Position numbers and translations under genes: made by a program. DNA of 64,000 nucleotides, taken from positions 2,668,501-2,732,500 of the forward strand of contig NZ_CP036170.1 in NCBI RefSeq assembly GCF_004295125.1, in the 5' to 3' direction. Within the stretch, counting starts at the first letter, position 1; each line of letters starts with the position of its first letter. A model generated the notes under the pieces. That model ran no database searches. It saw only the letters and a list, made by a program, of their open reading frames with translations, and had not been told where the DNA came from. The DNA comes from [Clostridium] scindens ATCC 35704. GTDB lineage: Bacteria > Bacillota > Clostridia > Lachnospirales > Lachnospiraceae. Below are positions 53,749 to 62,105 of the stretch, piece by piece.

Positions 53749-55119
53749 ATGGAGACATTGAATAACATTGTTTTGACAATCCAGCATTATCTTGCGGATT
53801 ACATTCTGATCATTGCGCTTCTTTTAGGAGGCCTGTGGTTTTCATTCCGTCTTGGCTTTATCCAGGTGAGGGGATTTGGCGAAGGCATGAGGCGGACGTT
53901 CGGGGGACTGTTCCACAAGAAAGGCGAGGCGGGAGCGGACGGCATGTCTTCTTTCCAGGCACTGGCGACAGCGATTGCCGCACAAGTAGGAACCGGCAAC
54001 ATTGCAGGAGCGGCTACAGCGCTGGCGGTAGGTGGCCCAGGAGCAATCTTCTGGATGTGGATCGCGGCTTTCCTTGGAATGGCTACGATCTTCGCAGAGG
54101 CTATTATGGCTCAGAAGTATAAGCAGGTAGGAAAAGACGGTGAGATTACAGGAGGCCCTGTATACTATATCCGCGCTGCATTCAAAGGGACCTTTGGAAA
54201 GGTGCTGGCTGGCATTTTTGCTGTTCTGATCATCTTGGCGCTCGGATTTATGGGAAATGCCGTGCAGTCTAACTCTATTGCGGCAGCCTTCCATACCGCA
54301 TTCGGTATTCCGCAGGCAGCTATGGGAGTCGTTATTGCCATTCTGGCATTATTCGTGTTTGTTGGCGGAATGAAGCGAATCGCTAAAGTAACAGAGACGA
54401 TCGTTCCAATCATGGCAGCCCTTTACATAGTTGGCGCGCTGATCGTAATCATCTATAACTATAAGAATATACCATACGCATTCCACGCGATCGTAGTTGG
54501 CGCGTTCAATCCGGCAGCCATCTCAGGCGGCGCTGTCGGCGCTACGATCAAGCTGGCCCTGACCAAAGGCGTGGCCCGCGGATTGTTCTCCAACGAGGCA
54601 GGTATGGGTTCGACACCGCATGCCCACGCGGTGGCAAAGGTGGATCATCCGGTTGAACAGGGATTTGTTGCCATGGTGGGTGTATTTATCGATACATTCA
54701 TCGTTCTGAACCTGACCGCCCTTGTGATCATCACGACAAAGTCAATTCCTACCGGCAAGACAGGAGCGGAACTGAGCCAGTACGCATTCTCGACACTGTA
54801 TGGTAAGGGCGGAGACATTTTTATTGCGATATGCATGTTCTTCTTCGCGTTTTCCACGATCATAGGCTGGTATTTCTTTGGCCAGGCTAATGTGAAATAT
54901 TTGTTCGGGCCTAAGGCAGTCAAAGTATATTCCTTTCTTGTGGCCGGATGCGTAGTGCTCGGATCACTTGCGCAGGTTGACCTTGTATGGAACATGGCAG
55001 ACTGCTTCAACTCTATGATGGTATTGCCGAATATCCTGGCGTTGTTCGCCCTGAGCGGCATGATCAAGAAGGTGCACGACGATTACTATCATAACTTTTT
55101 AAGAAATAAGAAAAAGTAA
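53749..55119 (+). CDS. AGCS-family amino acid (alanine/glycine):cation symporter
   Basis: A 456-residue membrane carrier with about 11 spans. Family blocks are ATAIAAQVGTGNIAGAATALAVGGPGA-type sequence (about residues 67-95), MATIFAEAIMAQKY, and GLFSNEAGMGSTPHAHA. AGCS carriers import alanine or glycine with Na+ or H+. It has its own promoter region and immediately precedes the glycine riboswitch and grd operon, so glycine import for reduction is a likely job. No terminator is obvious between its stop and the next promoter. Confidence 0.92.
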   Translation: METLNNIVLTIQHYLADYILIIALLLGGLWFSFRLGFIQVRGFGEGMRRTFGGLFHKKGEAGADGMSSFQALATAIAAQVGTGNIAGAATALAVGGPGAIFWMWIAAFLGMATIFAEAIMAQKYKQVGKDGEITGGPVYYIRAAFKGTFGKVLAGIFAVLIILALGFMGNAVQSNSIAAAFHTAFGIPQAAMGVVIAILALFVFVGGMKRIAKVTETIVPIMAALYIVGALIVIIYNYKNIPYAFHAIVVGAFNPAAISGGAVGATIKLALTKGVARGLFSNEAGMGSTPHAHAVAKVDHPVEQGFVAMVGVFIDTFIVLNLTALVIITTKSIPTGKTGAELSQYAFSTLYGKGGDIFIAICMFFFAFSTIIGWYFFGQANVKYLFGPKAVKVYSFLVAGCVVLGSLAQVDLVWNMADCFNSMMVLPNILALFALSGMIKKVHDDYYHNFLRNKKK

Positions 55120-55186
55120 TATTGCATAAAAATCCACCTAGAAATTTATGGAAAACAACTAAAATAAGTTTGATTTTCCTTTGAGG

Positions 55187-55235
55187 TTGCAAAAAAAATA
55201 ACGATAGGTTATTATAGGGATAGGCGATAGGTTAT
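55187..55235 (+). promoter_or_regulatory. Promoter of the grd operon with 11-bp direct repeat
   Basis: TTGCAA (55187-55192), 17 bases, TATTAT (55210-55215). The 11-base sequence CGATAGGTTAT occurs twice, at 55202-55212 and 55225-55235, a 23-base period spanning the -10 and start region; this could be a regulator site. Confidence 0.5.
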
Positions 55236-55269
55236 ATTCATATTGTCTATAAGTAAAATTGAAAAGTGG

Positions 55270-55385
55270 GATGATGTTTCTCAAGAGAGAGTTGGAATAT
55301 CCAACCGCCGAAGAGGCAAGCCGGGCGTATGATGGTGAGCGCATGCAAGGTGAAACTTTCAGGCAAAAGGACTGGGAAACGTACC
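55270..55385 (+). promoter_or_regulatory. Glycine riboswitch (gcvT-type aptamer)
   Basis: The conserved core of a glycine aptamer is visible: GCCGAAGAGGCAA (55307-55319) and TGAAACTTTCAGGCAAAAGG (55351-55370) followed by AC, matching the consensus CCGAAGG-GCAA and CTCTCAGGCAAAAGGAC. The closing stem P1 is GTTTCTC (55276-55282) with GGGAAAC (55374-55380), and an inner hairpin GTTGG/CCAAC lies at 55291-55305. A terminator follows at 55453-55496. A short open frame at 55259-55483 across this RNA is therefore not a gene. In a glycine-degrading operon it should switch expression on when glycine is present. Confidence 0.88.
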
Positions 55386-55452
55386 GCATTCTGAATCTTG
55401 TGCTGTATGGTAAGGCGTATTTTTTAAAACATATTATCAGGGCAAAAGACAG

Positions 55453-55496
55453 AAAGGACGATATATGCACAAGATGTGTTTAAATCGTCCTTTTTT
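55453..55496 (+). terminator. Expression-platform terminator of the glycine riboswitch
   Basis: AAAGGACGAT (55453-55462) pairs with ATCGTCCTTT (55484-55493), with an inner CACA/TGTG pair, followed by TTTTTT in 55491-55496. It lies about 70 bases after the aptamer and about 50 bases before grdX. Confidence 0.85.
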
Positions 55497-55547
55497 AGTG
55501 GGCTTAAAAACCTAACGAAAATGTACCGAAAGGAGAAGGTGGAGAAG

Positions 55548-55934
55548 ATGAGTCAGGGCAATTATTTTATAATAACCAATAATCCACTGGTTTTAAAAAA
55601 GCTTGGCGAGACGCACAATGTAATATATCAAGAGATTTCCTATGAAGAGGTTCTTAAGGAAGTCAGAGACAGAATTCACGAAGGGCACTTGCTTTTATCA
55701 CATCCCTTATCCGGAAGTGTGAAGCCTAATGAAACACCATACAAATCAGTTATGCTGTCAAAGGGAAAGGGGGAGATGGACGAAAGGTCATTGTCAATTA
55801 TTGAAAATGCCATACAGGCCTGCGGCAAGTTCCAATTCAGGTCCGACAAGTACAAGCCCGAGGTATACGCGGACTTTCAGTTGATTGACTGGACCTTGAT
55901 AGAAAGTGGATTGGCATCGGCAGATGCTTGGTAG
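55548..55934 (+). CDS. grdX: GrdX family protein
   Basis: A 128-residue protein of the GrdX family, found at the start of glycine reductase operons; its role is not established. It begins MSQGNYFIITNNPLVLKKLG and has a conserved central LLLSHPLSGSVKPNETPYKS block. ATG 55548 is chosen for the GGAG sites just upstream and the family start. First gene after the riboswitch terminator, about 70 bases before grdE. Confidence 0.85.
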   Translation: MSQGNYFIITNNPLVLKKLGETHNVIYQEISYEEVLKEVRDRIHEGHLLLSHPLSGSVKPNETPYKSVMLSKGKGEMDERSLSIIENAIQACGKFQFRSDKYKPEVYADFQLIDWTLIESGLASADAW

Positions 55935-56007
55935 GTCTTTTTGAGAGAGGTTGTAAAGCATTGCAGCTTAAACAATATTAATATTCTTTTGAAGGAGGGA
56001 ATCACAA

Positions 56008-57288
56008 GTGAGATTAGAAATGGGACACATTTACATTAAGGATATCCAGTTCGCTTCAGAGTCCAAGATTGAAGACGGAATCCTCTATGTATCCGAAGAA
56101 GCCGCTAAGGCGGTTGCTCTTGAAGACGAGAAGATCAAGAGCGTATCATTTGACATTGCAAAGCCAGGAGAATCAGTAAGAATCACGCCGGTTAAAGACG
56201 TTATCGAGCCGCGAGTAAAAGTTGAAGGAAGAGGGGGAATCTTCCCGGGCGTTATCTCGAAGGTTGATACGGTAGGCGAAGGAAAGACATACGCATTAAA
56301 GGGGATGGCTGTAGTAACAGCAGGAAGAATCGTAGGATTCCAGGAAGGAATCATCGATATGACCGGTCCTGGAGCAGATTACACTCCGTTTTCCAAGACG
56401 CTTAACCTGGTTATGGTATGCGAGCCGGTTGATGGAATCAAACAGCATGATTACGAGAAGGCCGTAAGATTCGCAGGATTCAGAGTCGCTGCATATATTG
56501 GGGAATTGGCACGTGACCTGACGCCTGACGAGACGAAGGTATATGAGACATGCACGATCAAGGAAGGCCTTGAGAAATATCCGGAACTTCCAAGAGTTGC
56601 ATATGTACAGATGCTTCAGAGCCAGGGACTTCTGCATGATACATACGTATACGGCGTAGACGCCAAGAAGATTGTTCCTACCATCTTAAGTCCAACGGAA
56701 GTTATGGATGGAGCCATCGTATCCGGTAACTGCGTATCCGCGTGCGACAAGAATCCGACTTATGTACATCTGAACAACCCGGTTGTTGAAGACTTGTTCG
56801 AACAGCACGGAAAGACATTGAACTTTGTATGCCACATTATCACCAATGAGAACGTTTATCTGGCAGACAAGCAGCGTTCATCCGACTGGACTGCAAAACT
56901 CTGCAAGATGTTAGATCTTGATGGAGCCATCGTATCTCAGGAAGGATTCGGCAATCCGGATACGGACCTGATCATGAACTGCAAGAAGATTGAGGCAGAA
57001 GGCGTTAAGACCGTCATCATTACAGACGAGTATGCTGGACGCGATGGAAAATCCCAGTCACTGGCAGATGCAGATGCGGCGGCAGATGCAGTTGTAACCG
57101 GCGGTAATGCAAATCAGGTAATTATCCTGCCGAAACTTGATAAAGTCATTGGAACCCTGGACTATGTTACAAAGATTGCAGGCGCAAGCGAGGAGACCCT
57201 TCGCGAAGACGGCTCCCTGGAAGTCGAACTTCAGGTACTTACAGGTGCAACAAACGAGACTGGTTTCAATAAACTGAGCGCGAGATAA
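56008..57288 (+). CDS. grdE: Glycine reductase component B, alpha/beta proprotein
   Basis: A 426-residue precursor of the substrate-specific component B. In the family it is cleaved at an Asn-Cys bond, and the Cys becomes the pyruvoyl group that binds glycine as a Schiff base; here the site is Asn241-Cys242 in IVSGNCVSACDKN. GTG start at 56008 lies 9 bases after GAAGGAGG and gives the family N-terminus MRLEMGHIYIKDIQFA. It works with GrdB, next downstream, to present glycine to GrdA. Confidence 0.94.
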   Translation: MRLEMGHIYIKDIQFASESKIEDGILYVSEEAAKAVALEDEKIKSVSFDIAKPGESVRITPVKDVIEPRVKVEGRGGIFPGVISKVDTVGEGKTYALKGMAVVTAGRIVGFQEGIIDMTGPGADYTPFSKTLNLVMVCEPVDGIKQHDYEKAVRFAGFRVAAYIGELARDLTPDETKVYETCTIKEGLEKYPELPRVAYVQMLQSQGLLHDTYVYGVDAKKIVPTILSPTEVMDGAIVSGNCVSACDKNPTYVHLNNPVVEDLFEQHGKTLNFVCHIITNENVYLADKQRSSDWTAKLCKMLDLDGAIVSQEGFGNPDTDLIMNCKKIEAEGVKTVIITDEYAGRDGKSQSLADADAAADAVVTGGNANQVIILPKLDKVIGTLDYVTKIAGASEETLREDGSLEVELQVLTGATNETGFNKLSAR

Positions 57289-57306
57289 GGAAGGGAGGAT
57301 AATATA

Positions 57307-58617
57307 ATGGCTAAAATTAAAGTTGTTCATTACATCAATCAGTTCTTTGCACAGATTGGTGGAGAAGAAAAGGCAGATTATCCGGCAGAGCTTCGCGTGG
57401 GCGAGGTGGTTGGACCGGGTATGGCATTTATGGCAAATTTTAAAGACGAGGCAGAGATCATCGCTACGATCGTATGCGGAGACTCTTACTTCAATGAGAA
57501 TCTGGACAAGGCAAAAGCAGATGTCCTTGCAATGGTAAAGGAGCAGAATCCTGACATATTCGTAGCAGGGCCTGCATTCAATGCAGGACGTTACGGTGTT
57601 GCTTGCGCGACGATCGCGGCAGCGGTGCAGGAAGAACTTGGAATTCCTGCACTTACAGGAATGTACATTGAAAACCCTGGTGCAGATATGTTCAAGGACA
57701 AGGTATATATCGTATCTACCAAGAACAGCGCGGCAGGCATGAGGGATGCTGTTAGCAAGATGGCTCCTCTGACACTGAAGATCGCAAAAGGAGAGCCAAT
57801 CGGCGCTTCCGCAGAAGAAGGATATATCCCGAACGGCGTACGTGTGAACTTCTTCGAGAAGGAGAGAGGATCTAAGAGAGCAGTCAAGATGCTGATCAAA
57901 AAGTTGAATGATAAGCCGTATACCACAGAGTATCCGATGCCAGACTTCGACAGGGTTGATCCGAATCCGGCAGTCAAGGATCTTGCACATGCCAAGATCG
58001 CACTGGTTACTTCCGGTGGAATCGTGCCGAAGGGCAATCCGGATCACATCGAAAGTTCCAGCGCTTCCCACTACGGAGAGTATGATATCGCAGGCGTTAT
58101 GGATCTGACAGAAGAAACCTACGAGACCGCTCATGGCGGATACGACCCGGTATACGCAAACGAGGATTCTGACCGCGTGCTGCCGGTAGACGTTCTCCGT
58201 GATATGGAGAAGGAAGGAATCATTGGAGAACTGCATCACCTGTTCTACACCACGACAGGAAATGGTACAGCCGTTGCATCCGCAAAGGCATTTGCAGCAG
58301 AGTTCTCTGCAAAGCTTAAGGCAGACGGAGTAGACGCAGTAATCCTCACTTCTACGTGAGGTACCTGTACTCGTTGCGGTGCAACAATGGTTAAAGAAGT
58401 AGAGAGAGCAGGAATCCCTGTCGTACACATCTGTACGGTAACGCCAATTTCCATGACAGTAGGCGCAAACAGAATCGTTCCGGCAATCGCCATTCCTCAT
58501 CCACTTGGCAATCCGGCTCTGGATAAAGACGAGGAGAAGGAACTTCGCCGCCACATCGTTGAAAAGGCACTGAAGGCTTTGACAACAGAAGTAGACGGAC
58601 AGACAATTTTCGACTAG
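57307..58617 (+). CDS. grdB: Glycine reductase component B gamma subunit, selenoprotein
   Basis: A 436-residue protein read through an in-frame TGA at 58357-58359 as selenocysteine (Sec351). Upstream sequence ends DAVILTST and downstream continues GTCTRCGATMVKEVERAGIP up to the TAG at 58615-58617, giving the UxxC motif U-G-T-C of this family. Reading TGA as a stop would truncate the protein before its active site. A small hairpin lies just after the TGA. Sec attacks the glycine Schiff base or delivers the carboxymethyl group to GrdA. GGGAGG precedes ATG 57307. The order grdE-grdB first, then trxBA-grdA, differs from the clostridial type order. Confidence 0.95.
58357..58390 (+). promoter_or_regulatory. 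Sec codon and candidate SECIS hairpin of grdB
   Basis: The TGA at 58357-58359 is followed after 13 bases by GTTGC-GGT-GCAAC (58373-58385), a hairpin with a GGT loop at the distance expected of a bacterial SECIS element. Confidence 0.65.
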
Positions 58618-58644
58618 TAAATAGGTGAAGGAGAATAACAAAAA

Positions 58645-59589
58645 ATGAGCAAGATTTATGATGTTATTATCCTGGGTGCAGGTCCTGCCGGTTTGGCGGC
58701 AGGACTGTACGCAGGCAGAAGCCGTCTTTCCACGCTGATCATTGAGAAGGGCCAGGACGGCGGACAGATTGCGATCACAGATGAGATTGAGAACTACCCG
58801 GGACAGATCGTGGAAGGCGAGTCCGGCCCATCCCTGATCGCAAGAATGACACAGCAGGCAGAGAAGTTCGGCGCAGAGCGCGTGTCCGACACGATCAAGG
58901 AAGTACAGCTGGAAGGCGATGTAAAGGTATTAAAGAGTGAAAAGAATGAATACCAGGGCAAGAATGTCATCATCGCGACAGGAGCATATTCAAGGCCGAT
59001 CGGATGCAAGGGAGAGGCAGAGTTCATGGGCAAGGGCGTATCTTACTGCGCTACCTGTGATGCCAACTTCTTTGAAGATTTCGAGGTATATGTTGTTGGC
59101 GGCGGAGATTCCGCAGTGGAAGAAGCAATGTATCTGACGAAATTCGCAAGAAAGGTAACCATCATCCACAGACGGAATGAACTTCGTGCTGCAAAATCCA
59201 TTCAGGAGAAGGCATTTGCCAATCCGAAGATTGATTTCTTCTGGGATTCCGTTGTAGAGGAAGTCTATGGAGATGACATTCTTCAGGGAATGATCGTAAA
59301 GAATGTCAAGACAGGCGAGACGAGAAAAGTCGAGGCTGATCCGGAAGATGGCATGTTCGGCCTGTTTGGATTCATCGGAACGGTTCCGAATTCCAAACTG
59401 TTCGAAGGAATCATTGATATGGACGAAAGAGGGTATATTAAGACGGATGAAGATATGCACACCAATATCCCGGGCGTTTATGCAGCCGGAGATGTGCGCA
59501 TCAAGAGTCTGAGACAGGTTGTGACTGCAGCGGCCGACGGAGCAATTGCAGCAGTTCAGGTAGAAAGAAGCATGTCAGATTATTTTTAA
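58645..59589 (+). CDS. trxB: Thioredoxin reductase
   Basis: A 314-residue FAD/NADPH disulfide oxidoreductase. N-terminal FAD loop [15 protein letters not shown], redox pair Cys135-Cys138 in [20 protein letters not shown] loop [15 protein letters not shown], and the C-terminal FAD block [15 protein letters not shown]. It regenerates the reduced thioredoxin needed by glycine reductase. Located between grdB and trxA. Confidence 0.96.
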   Translation: MSKIYDVIILGAGPAGLAAGLYAGRSRLSTLIIEKGQDGGQIAITDEIENYPGQIVEGESGPSLIARMTQQAEKFGAERVSDTIKEVQLEGDVKVLKSEKNEYQGKNVIIATGAYSRPIGCKGEAEFMGKGVSYCATCDANFFEDFEVYVVGGGDSAVEEAMYLTKFARKVTIIHRRNELRAAKSIQEKAFANPKIDFFWDSVVEEVYGDDILQGMIVKNVKTGETRKVEADPEDGMFGLFGFIGTVPNSKLFEGIIDMDERGYIKTDEDMHTNIPGVYAAGDVRIKSLRQVVTAAADGAIAAVQVERSMSDYF

Positions 59590-59602
59590 GGAGGATGTTA
59601 CC

Positions 59603-59920
59603 ATGTTAGATTTAACGAAGGAAAATTTTGAGGAAGAAGTATTAAAGGCAGAAGGATATGTATTCGTAGACTTCTACGGAGACGGATGCGTGCCATGCCA
59701 GGCATTAATGCCAAAGGTACATGAATTTGCTGATACCTATGGAGATAAGATGAAATTCACATCTCTGAATACGACAAAGGCACGCCGTCTTGCAATCGCA
59801 CAGAAGGTTCTGGGCCTTCCTGTTATGGCTATCTATAAGGATGGAGCCAAGGTTGAGGAAGTAGTAAAGGATGACGCTACTCCGGAAAATATTGAAGCGA
59901 TGATTAAGAAATACATCTAA
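59603..59920 (+). CDS. trxA: Thioredoxin dedicated to glycine reductase
   Basis: A 105-residue thioredoxin whose active site is Cys29-Val-Pro-Cys32 ([12 protein letters not shown]) instead of the usual CGPC. The fold is otherwise standard, with the cis-Pro in [17 protein letters not shown]-type thioredoxins are known from amino-acid-fermenting anaerobes, where they reduce the selenoprotein GrdA. AAGGAGG precedes ATG 59603, 13 bases after trxB. Confidence 0.93.
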   Translation: MLDLTKENFEEEVLKAEGYVFVDFYGDGCVPCQALMPKVHEFADTYGDKMKFTSLNTTKARRLAIAQKVLGLPVMAIYKDGAKVEEVVKDDATPENIEAMIKKYI

Positions 59921-59984
59921 AGGATGGTTTCTGAATCATAGATAAACAACATGTTTACCACACAAGAAAGGAGAAAGCATAATT

Positions 59985-60455
59985 ATGGCTATTTTAGAAG
60001 GCAAAAAAGCAATAATTATCGGAGACCGTGATGGAATTCCAGGCCCTGCAATCGCTGAGTGCGTGAAAACTGCTGGCGCTGAGATCGTATTTTCATCCAC
60101 GGAATGTTTCGTCTGAACGAGCGCAGGCGCAATGGACTTAGAGAATCAGAAGAGAGTTAAGGAATTCGCAGAAGAGTATGGTGCAGAGAACTTAGTAGTA
60201 GTTCTTGGCGCAGCAGAAGGCGAAGCTGCAGGGCTTGCAGCGGAGACTGTTACTTTAGGCGATCCGACTTTCGCAGGTCCATTGACAGGGGTCCAGCTTG
60301 GACTCGCGGTATATCACGTATGTGAACCTGAGATCAAAGAAGAATTCGACGAAGCAGTTTATGATGAGCAGATCAGCATGATGGAAATGGTTCTTGACGT
60401 AGATGACATCGTATCAGAGATGACAGCGATCAGAGACCAGGTAGAACAGGCTTAA
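59985..60455 (+). CDS. grdA: Glycine reductase component A, selenoprotein
   Basis: A 156-residue selenoprotein. The start [20 protein letters not shown] is followed by the redox motif Cys41-Phe-Val-Sec44, where Sec is the in-frame TGA at 60114-60116; translation continues [14 protein letters not shown] to a TAA. Without Sec insertion only a 43-residue fragment would be made, and a scan for standard ORFs would see only the downstream 107 residues. GrdA receives the carboxymethyl group as a selenoether and passes it to component C. AAAGGAG precedes ATG 59985. Confidence 0.96.
60114..60135 (+). promoter_or_regulatory. Sec codon of grdA with GC-rich downstream stem
   Basis: TGA at 60114-60116 is followed by GCGCAGGCGC (60121-60130), which can form a small stem. 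It is less convincing as a SECIS than that of grdB, but the protein context makes Sec insertion near certain. Confidence 0.45.
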
Positions 60456-60475
60456 GTAAGCCGCGTCAGGCGATT

Positions 60476-60522
60476 GAGGAGGGGCAGGCCTACGCGTACC
60501 CGCTAAGGGGCCGTCCCTCTTC
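60476..60522 (+). repeat. Intercistronic hairpin between grdA and grdC
   Basis: GAGGAGGGGCAGGCC (60476-60490) pairs with GGCCGTCCCTCTTC (60509-60522) in a 14-bp stem with one bulged A and two G-U pairs; the loop contains GTAC. It has no T-run, so it probably modulates mRNA stability or relative expression of the abundant component A and component C. Confidence 0.7.
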
Positions 60523-60554
60523 TTATGAATAAGCTGAAGAAAGGTGGCAAACCA

Positions 60555-62093
60555 ATGAATAGTGTAATCAAAGGAGCAAGCTACGTATTAGTACATACTC
60601 CTGATATGGTTTTATATAATGGAACAACCCAGACAACAGAGAGAATCGTAAATCCGGATTCCGAATATCTGAAAGAAGTGCCGAAGCATCTGCGCTCTTA
60701 TGAGGATGCAGTTGCTTACTGGCCGAATCAGACGTACATCGGCAATGTTCACCCGGACGAACTGTCAGAGGTAGAGTTCCCATGGTATGATAAGAAAAAA
60801 GAAGGCGCCCAGCGCTATGGAAAATATGGCGAGATCATGCCGGAGGAAGAATTTCTCTTCCTGGTGCAGGCTAGCGACATGTTCGAAGTAGTAAAACTGG
60901 ACAAAGAATTTGTAGCAAAGTATAAAGACGCATTTGCCAAGAATCCGATCATCTCCGAAGATATCGTTGAGAAGATTACGGATGGAGTGGAACTTGCCGA
61001 GATCGAGCATCTGATGGCAGATGACCATGCGGAAGGACTTTATTTTGAAGATAAACTGGTAGGCTGCGTGAAGCCTGCACACGATATCGATGTAAACCTA
61101 TCTGCTCATGTAATGCATGAGAACCTGATGAGCAAGGCATCCAGCGTTCTTTCCATTCTCTATGCGGTACGCAACGCGGGAATTGACAAGGCAGATGTAG
61201 AATATGTAATCGACTGCGCAGAGGAAGCATGCGGCGATATGAACCAGCGCGGCGGCGGCAACTTCGCAAAAGCGGCAGCTGAGATCGCAGGCTTGGTCAG
61301 CGCATCCGGATCTGACGCAAGAGGGTTCTGCGCAGCTCCTACCCATGCGATTATTGAAGCGGCTGCACTGGTTAAGTCCGGCGCTTATAAGACGGTTATC
61401 GTTACGGCTGGCGGATGTACCGCCAAACTTGGAATGAACGGCAAGGATCACATCAAGAAAGGACTTCCGATCCTGGAAGACTGCCTTGGGGGATTTGCCG
61501 TAGTAATCTCCGAAAATGACGGCGTAAGCCCTGAGATCGACTTAGGCATGCTCGGACGCCACTGCGTGGGAACAGGATCTGCCCCGCAGGCAGTTATCGG
61601 AAGCCTGGTATCAGATCCGCTTGACAGAGTCGGAATGAAACTTACGGATATCGACAAGTATTCACCGGAAATGCAGAATCCGGATATCACGAAGCCGGCA
61701 GGAGCAGGAGATGTTCCGATGGCTAACTATAAGATGATTGCAGCGCTTGCGGTAAAACGTGGCGAGCTTGACAGGAAAGAACTGGCTAACTTTACGAAGG
61801 AGCATGGCCTTACCGGATGGGCTCCGACACAGGGACACATTCCGTCAGGAGTGCCTTATGTAGGATTTGCCTGCGAAGATATTAAGGAAGGCAAGATTAA
61901 GAACGCTATGATTATCGGAAAGGGAAGTCTGTTCTTAGGACGTATGACGAACCTGTTCGATGGCGTTTCCTTTGTAATCCACGGCAACACAGCTGCACAG
62001 GAAGAAGCAGCAGCCGGAGTATCCGAAGAAGAAGTCAAGGGACTGATTGCCAAGGCTATGAAAGACTTTGCTTCTACCCTGATGGCAGAGTAA
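60555..62093 (+). CDS. grdC: Glycine reductase component C beta subunit
   Basis: A 512-residue thiolase/ketoacyl-synthase-like subunit. The start MNSVIKGASYVLVHTPDMVL is the family N-terminus; the central region has VIDCAEEACGDMNQRGGGNF and ASGSDARGFCAAPTHAIIEA, typical of GrdC. With GrdD it converts the acetyl group derived from GrdA into acetyl phosphate, which gives ATP through acetate kinase. ATG 60555 follows AAAGGTGG; an ATG 10 codons upstream lies in the hairpin flank. Confidence 0.94.
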   Translation: MNSVIKGASYVLVHTPDMVLYNGTTQTTERIVNPDSEYLKEVPKHLRSYEDAVAYWPNQTYIGNVHPDELSEVEFPWYDKKKEGAQRYGKYGEIMPEEEFLFLVQASDMFEVVKLDKEFVAKYKDAFAKNPIISEDIVEKITDGVELAEIEHLMADDHAEGLYFEDKLVGCVKPAHDIDVNLSAHVMHENLMSKASSVLSILYAVRNAGIDKADVEYVIDCAEEACGDMNQRGGGNFAKAAAEIAGLVSASGSDARGFCAAPTHAIIEAAALVKSGAYKTVIVTAGGCTAKLGMNGKDHIKKGLPILEDCLGGFAVVISENDGVSPEIDLGMLGRHCVGTGSAPQAVIGSLVSDPLDRVGMKLTDIDKYSPEMQNPDITKPAGAGDVPMANYKMIAALAVKRGELDRKELANFTKEHGLTGWAPTQGHIPSGVPYVGFACEDIKEGKIKNAMIIGKGSLFLGRMTNLFDGVSFVIHGNTAAQEEAAAGVSEEEVKGLIAKAMKDFASTLMAE

Positions 62094-62105
62094 GGGGTGG
62101 TGACT

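Noticed and set aside
55259-55483. A 74-codon open reading frame starting at TTG/ATG before grdX
   Set aside because: It covers exactly the glycine riboswitch aptamer and its terminator; the conserved bases are explained by RNA structure, and the frame ends inside the terminator loop.
58360-58617. A separate small gene downstream of a TGA in grdB
   Set aside because: It is the C-terminal part of GrdB after the selenocysteine codon; it has no ribosome site of its own.
60132-60455. A 107-residue gene starting at ATG 60132
   Set aside because: It is the C-terminal two-thirds of GrdA after Sec44; the true start is at 59985 behind AAAGGAG.
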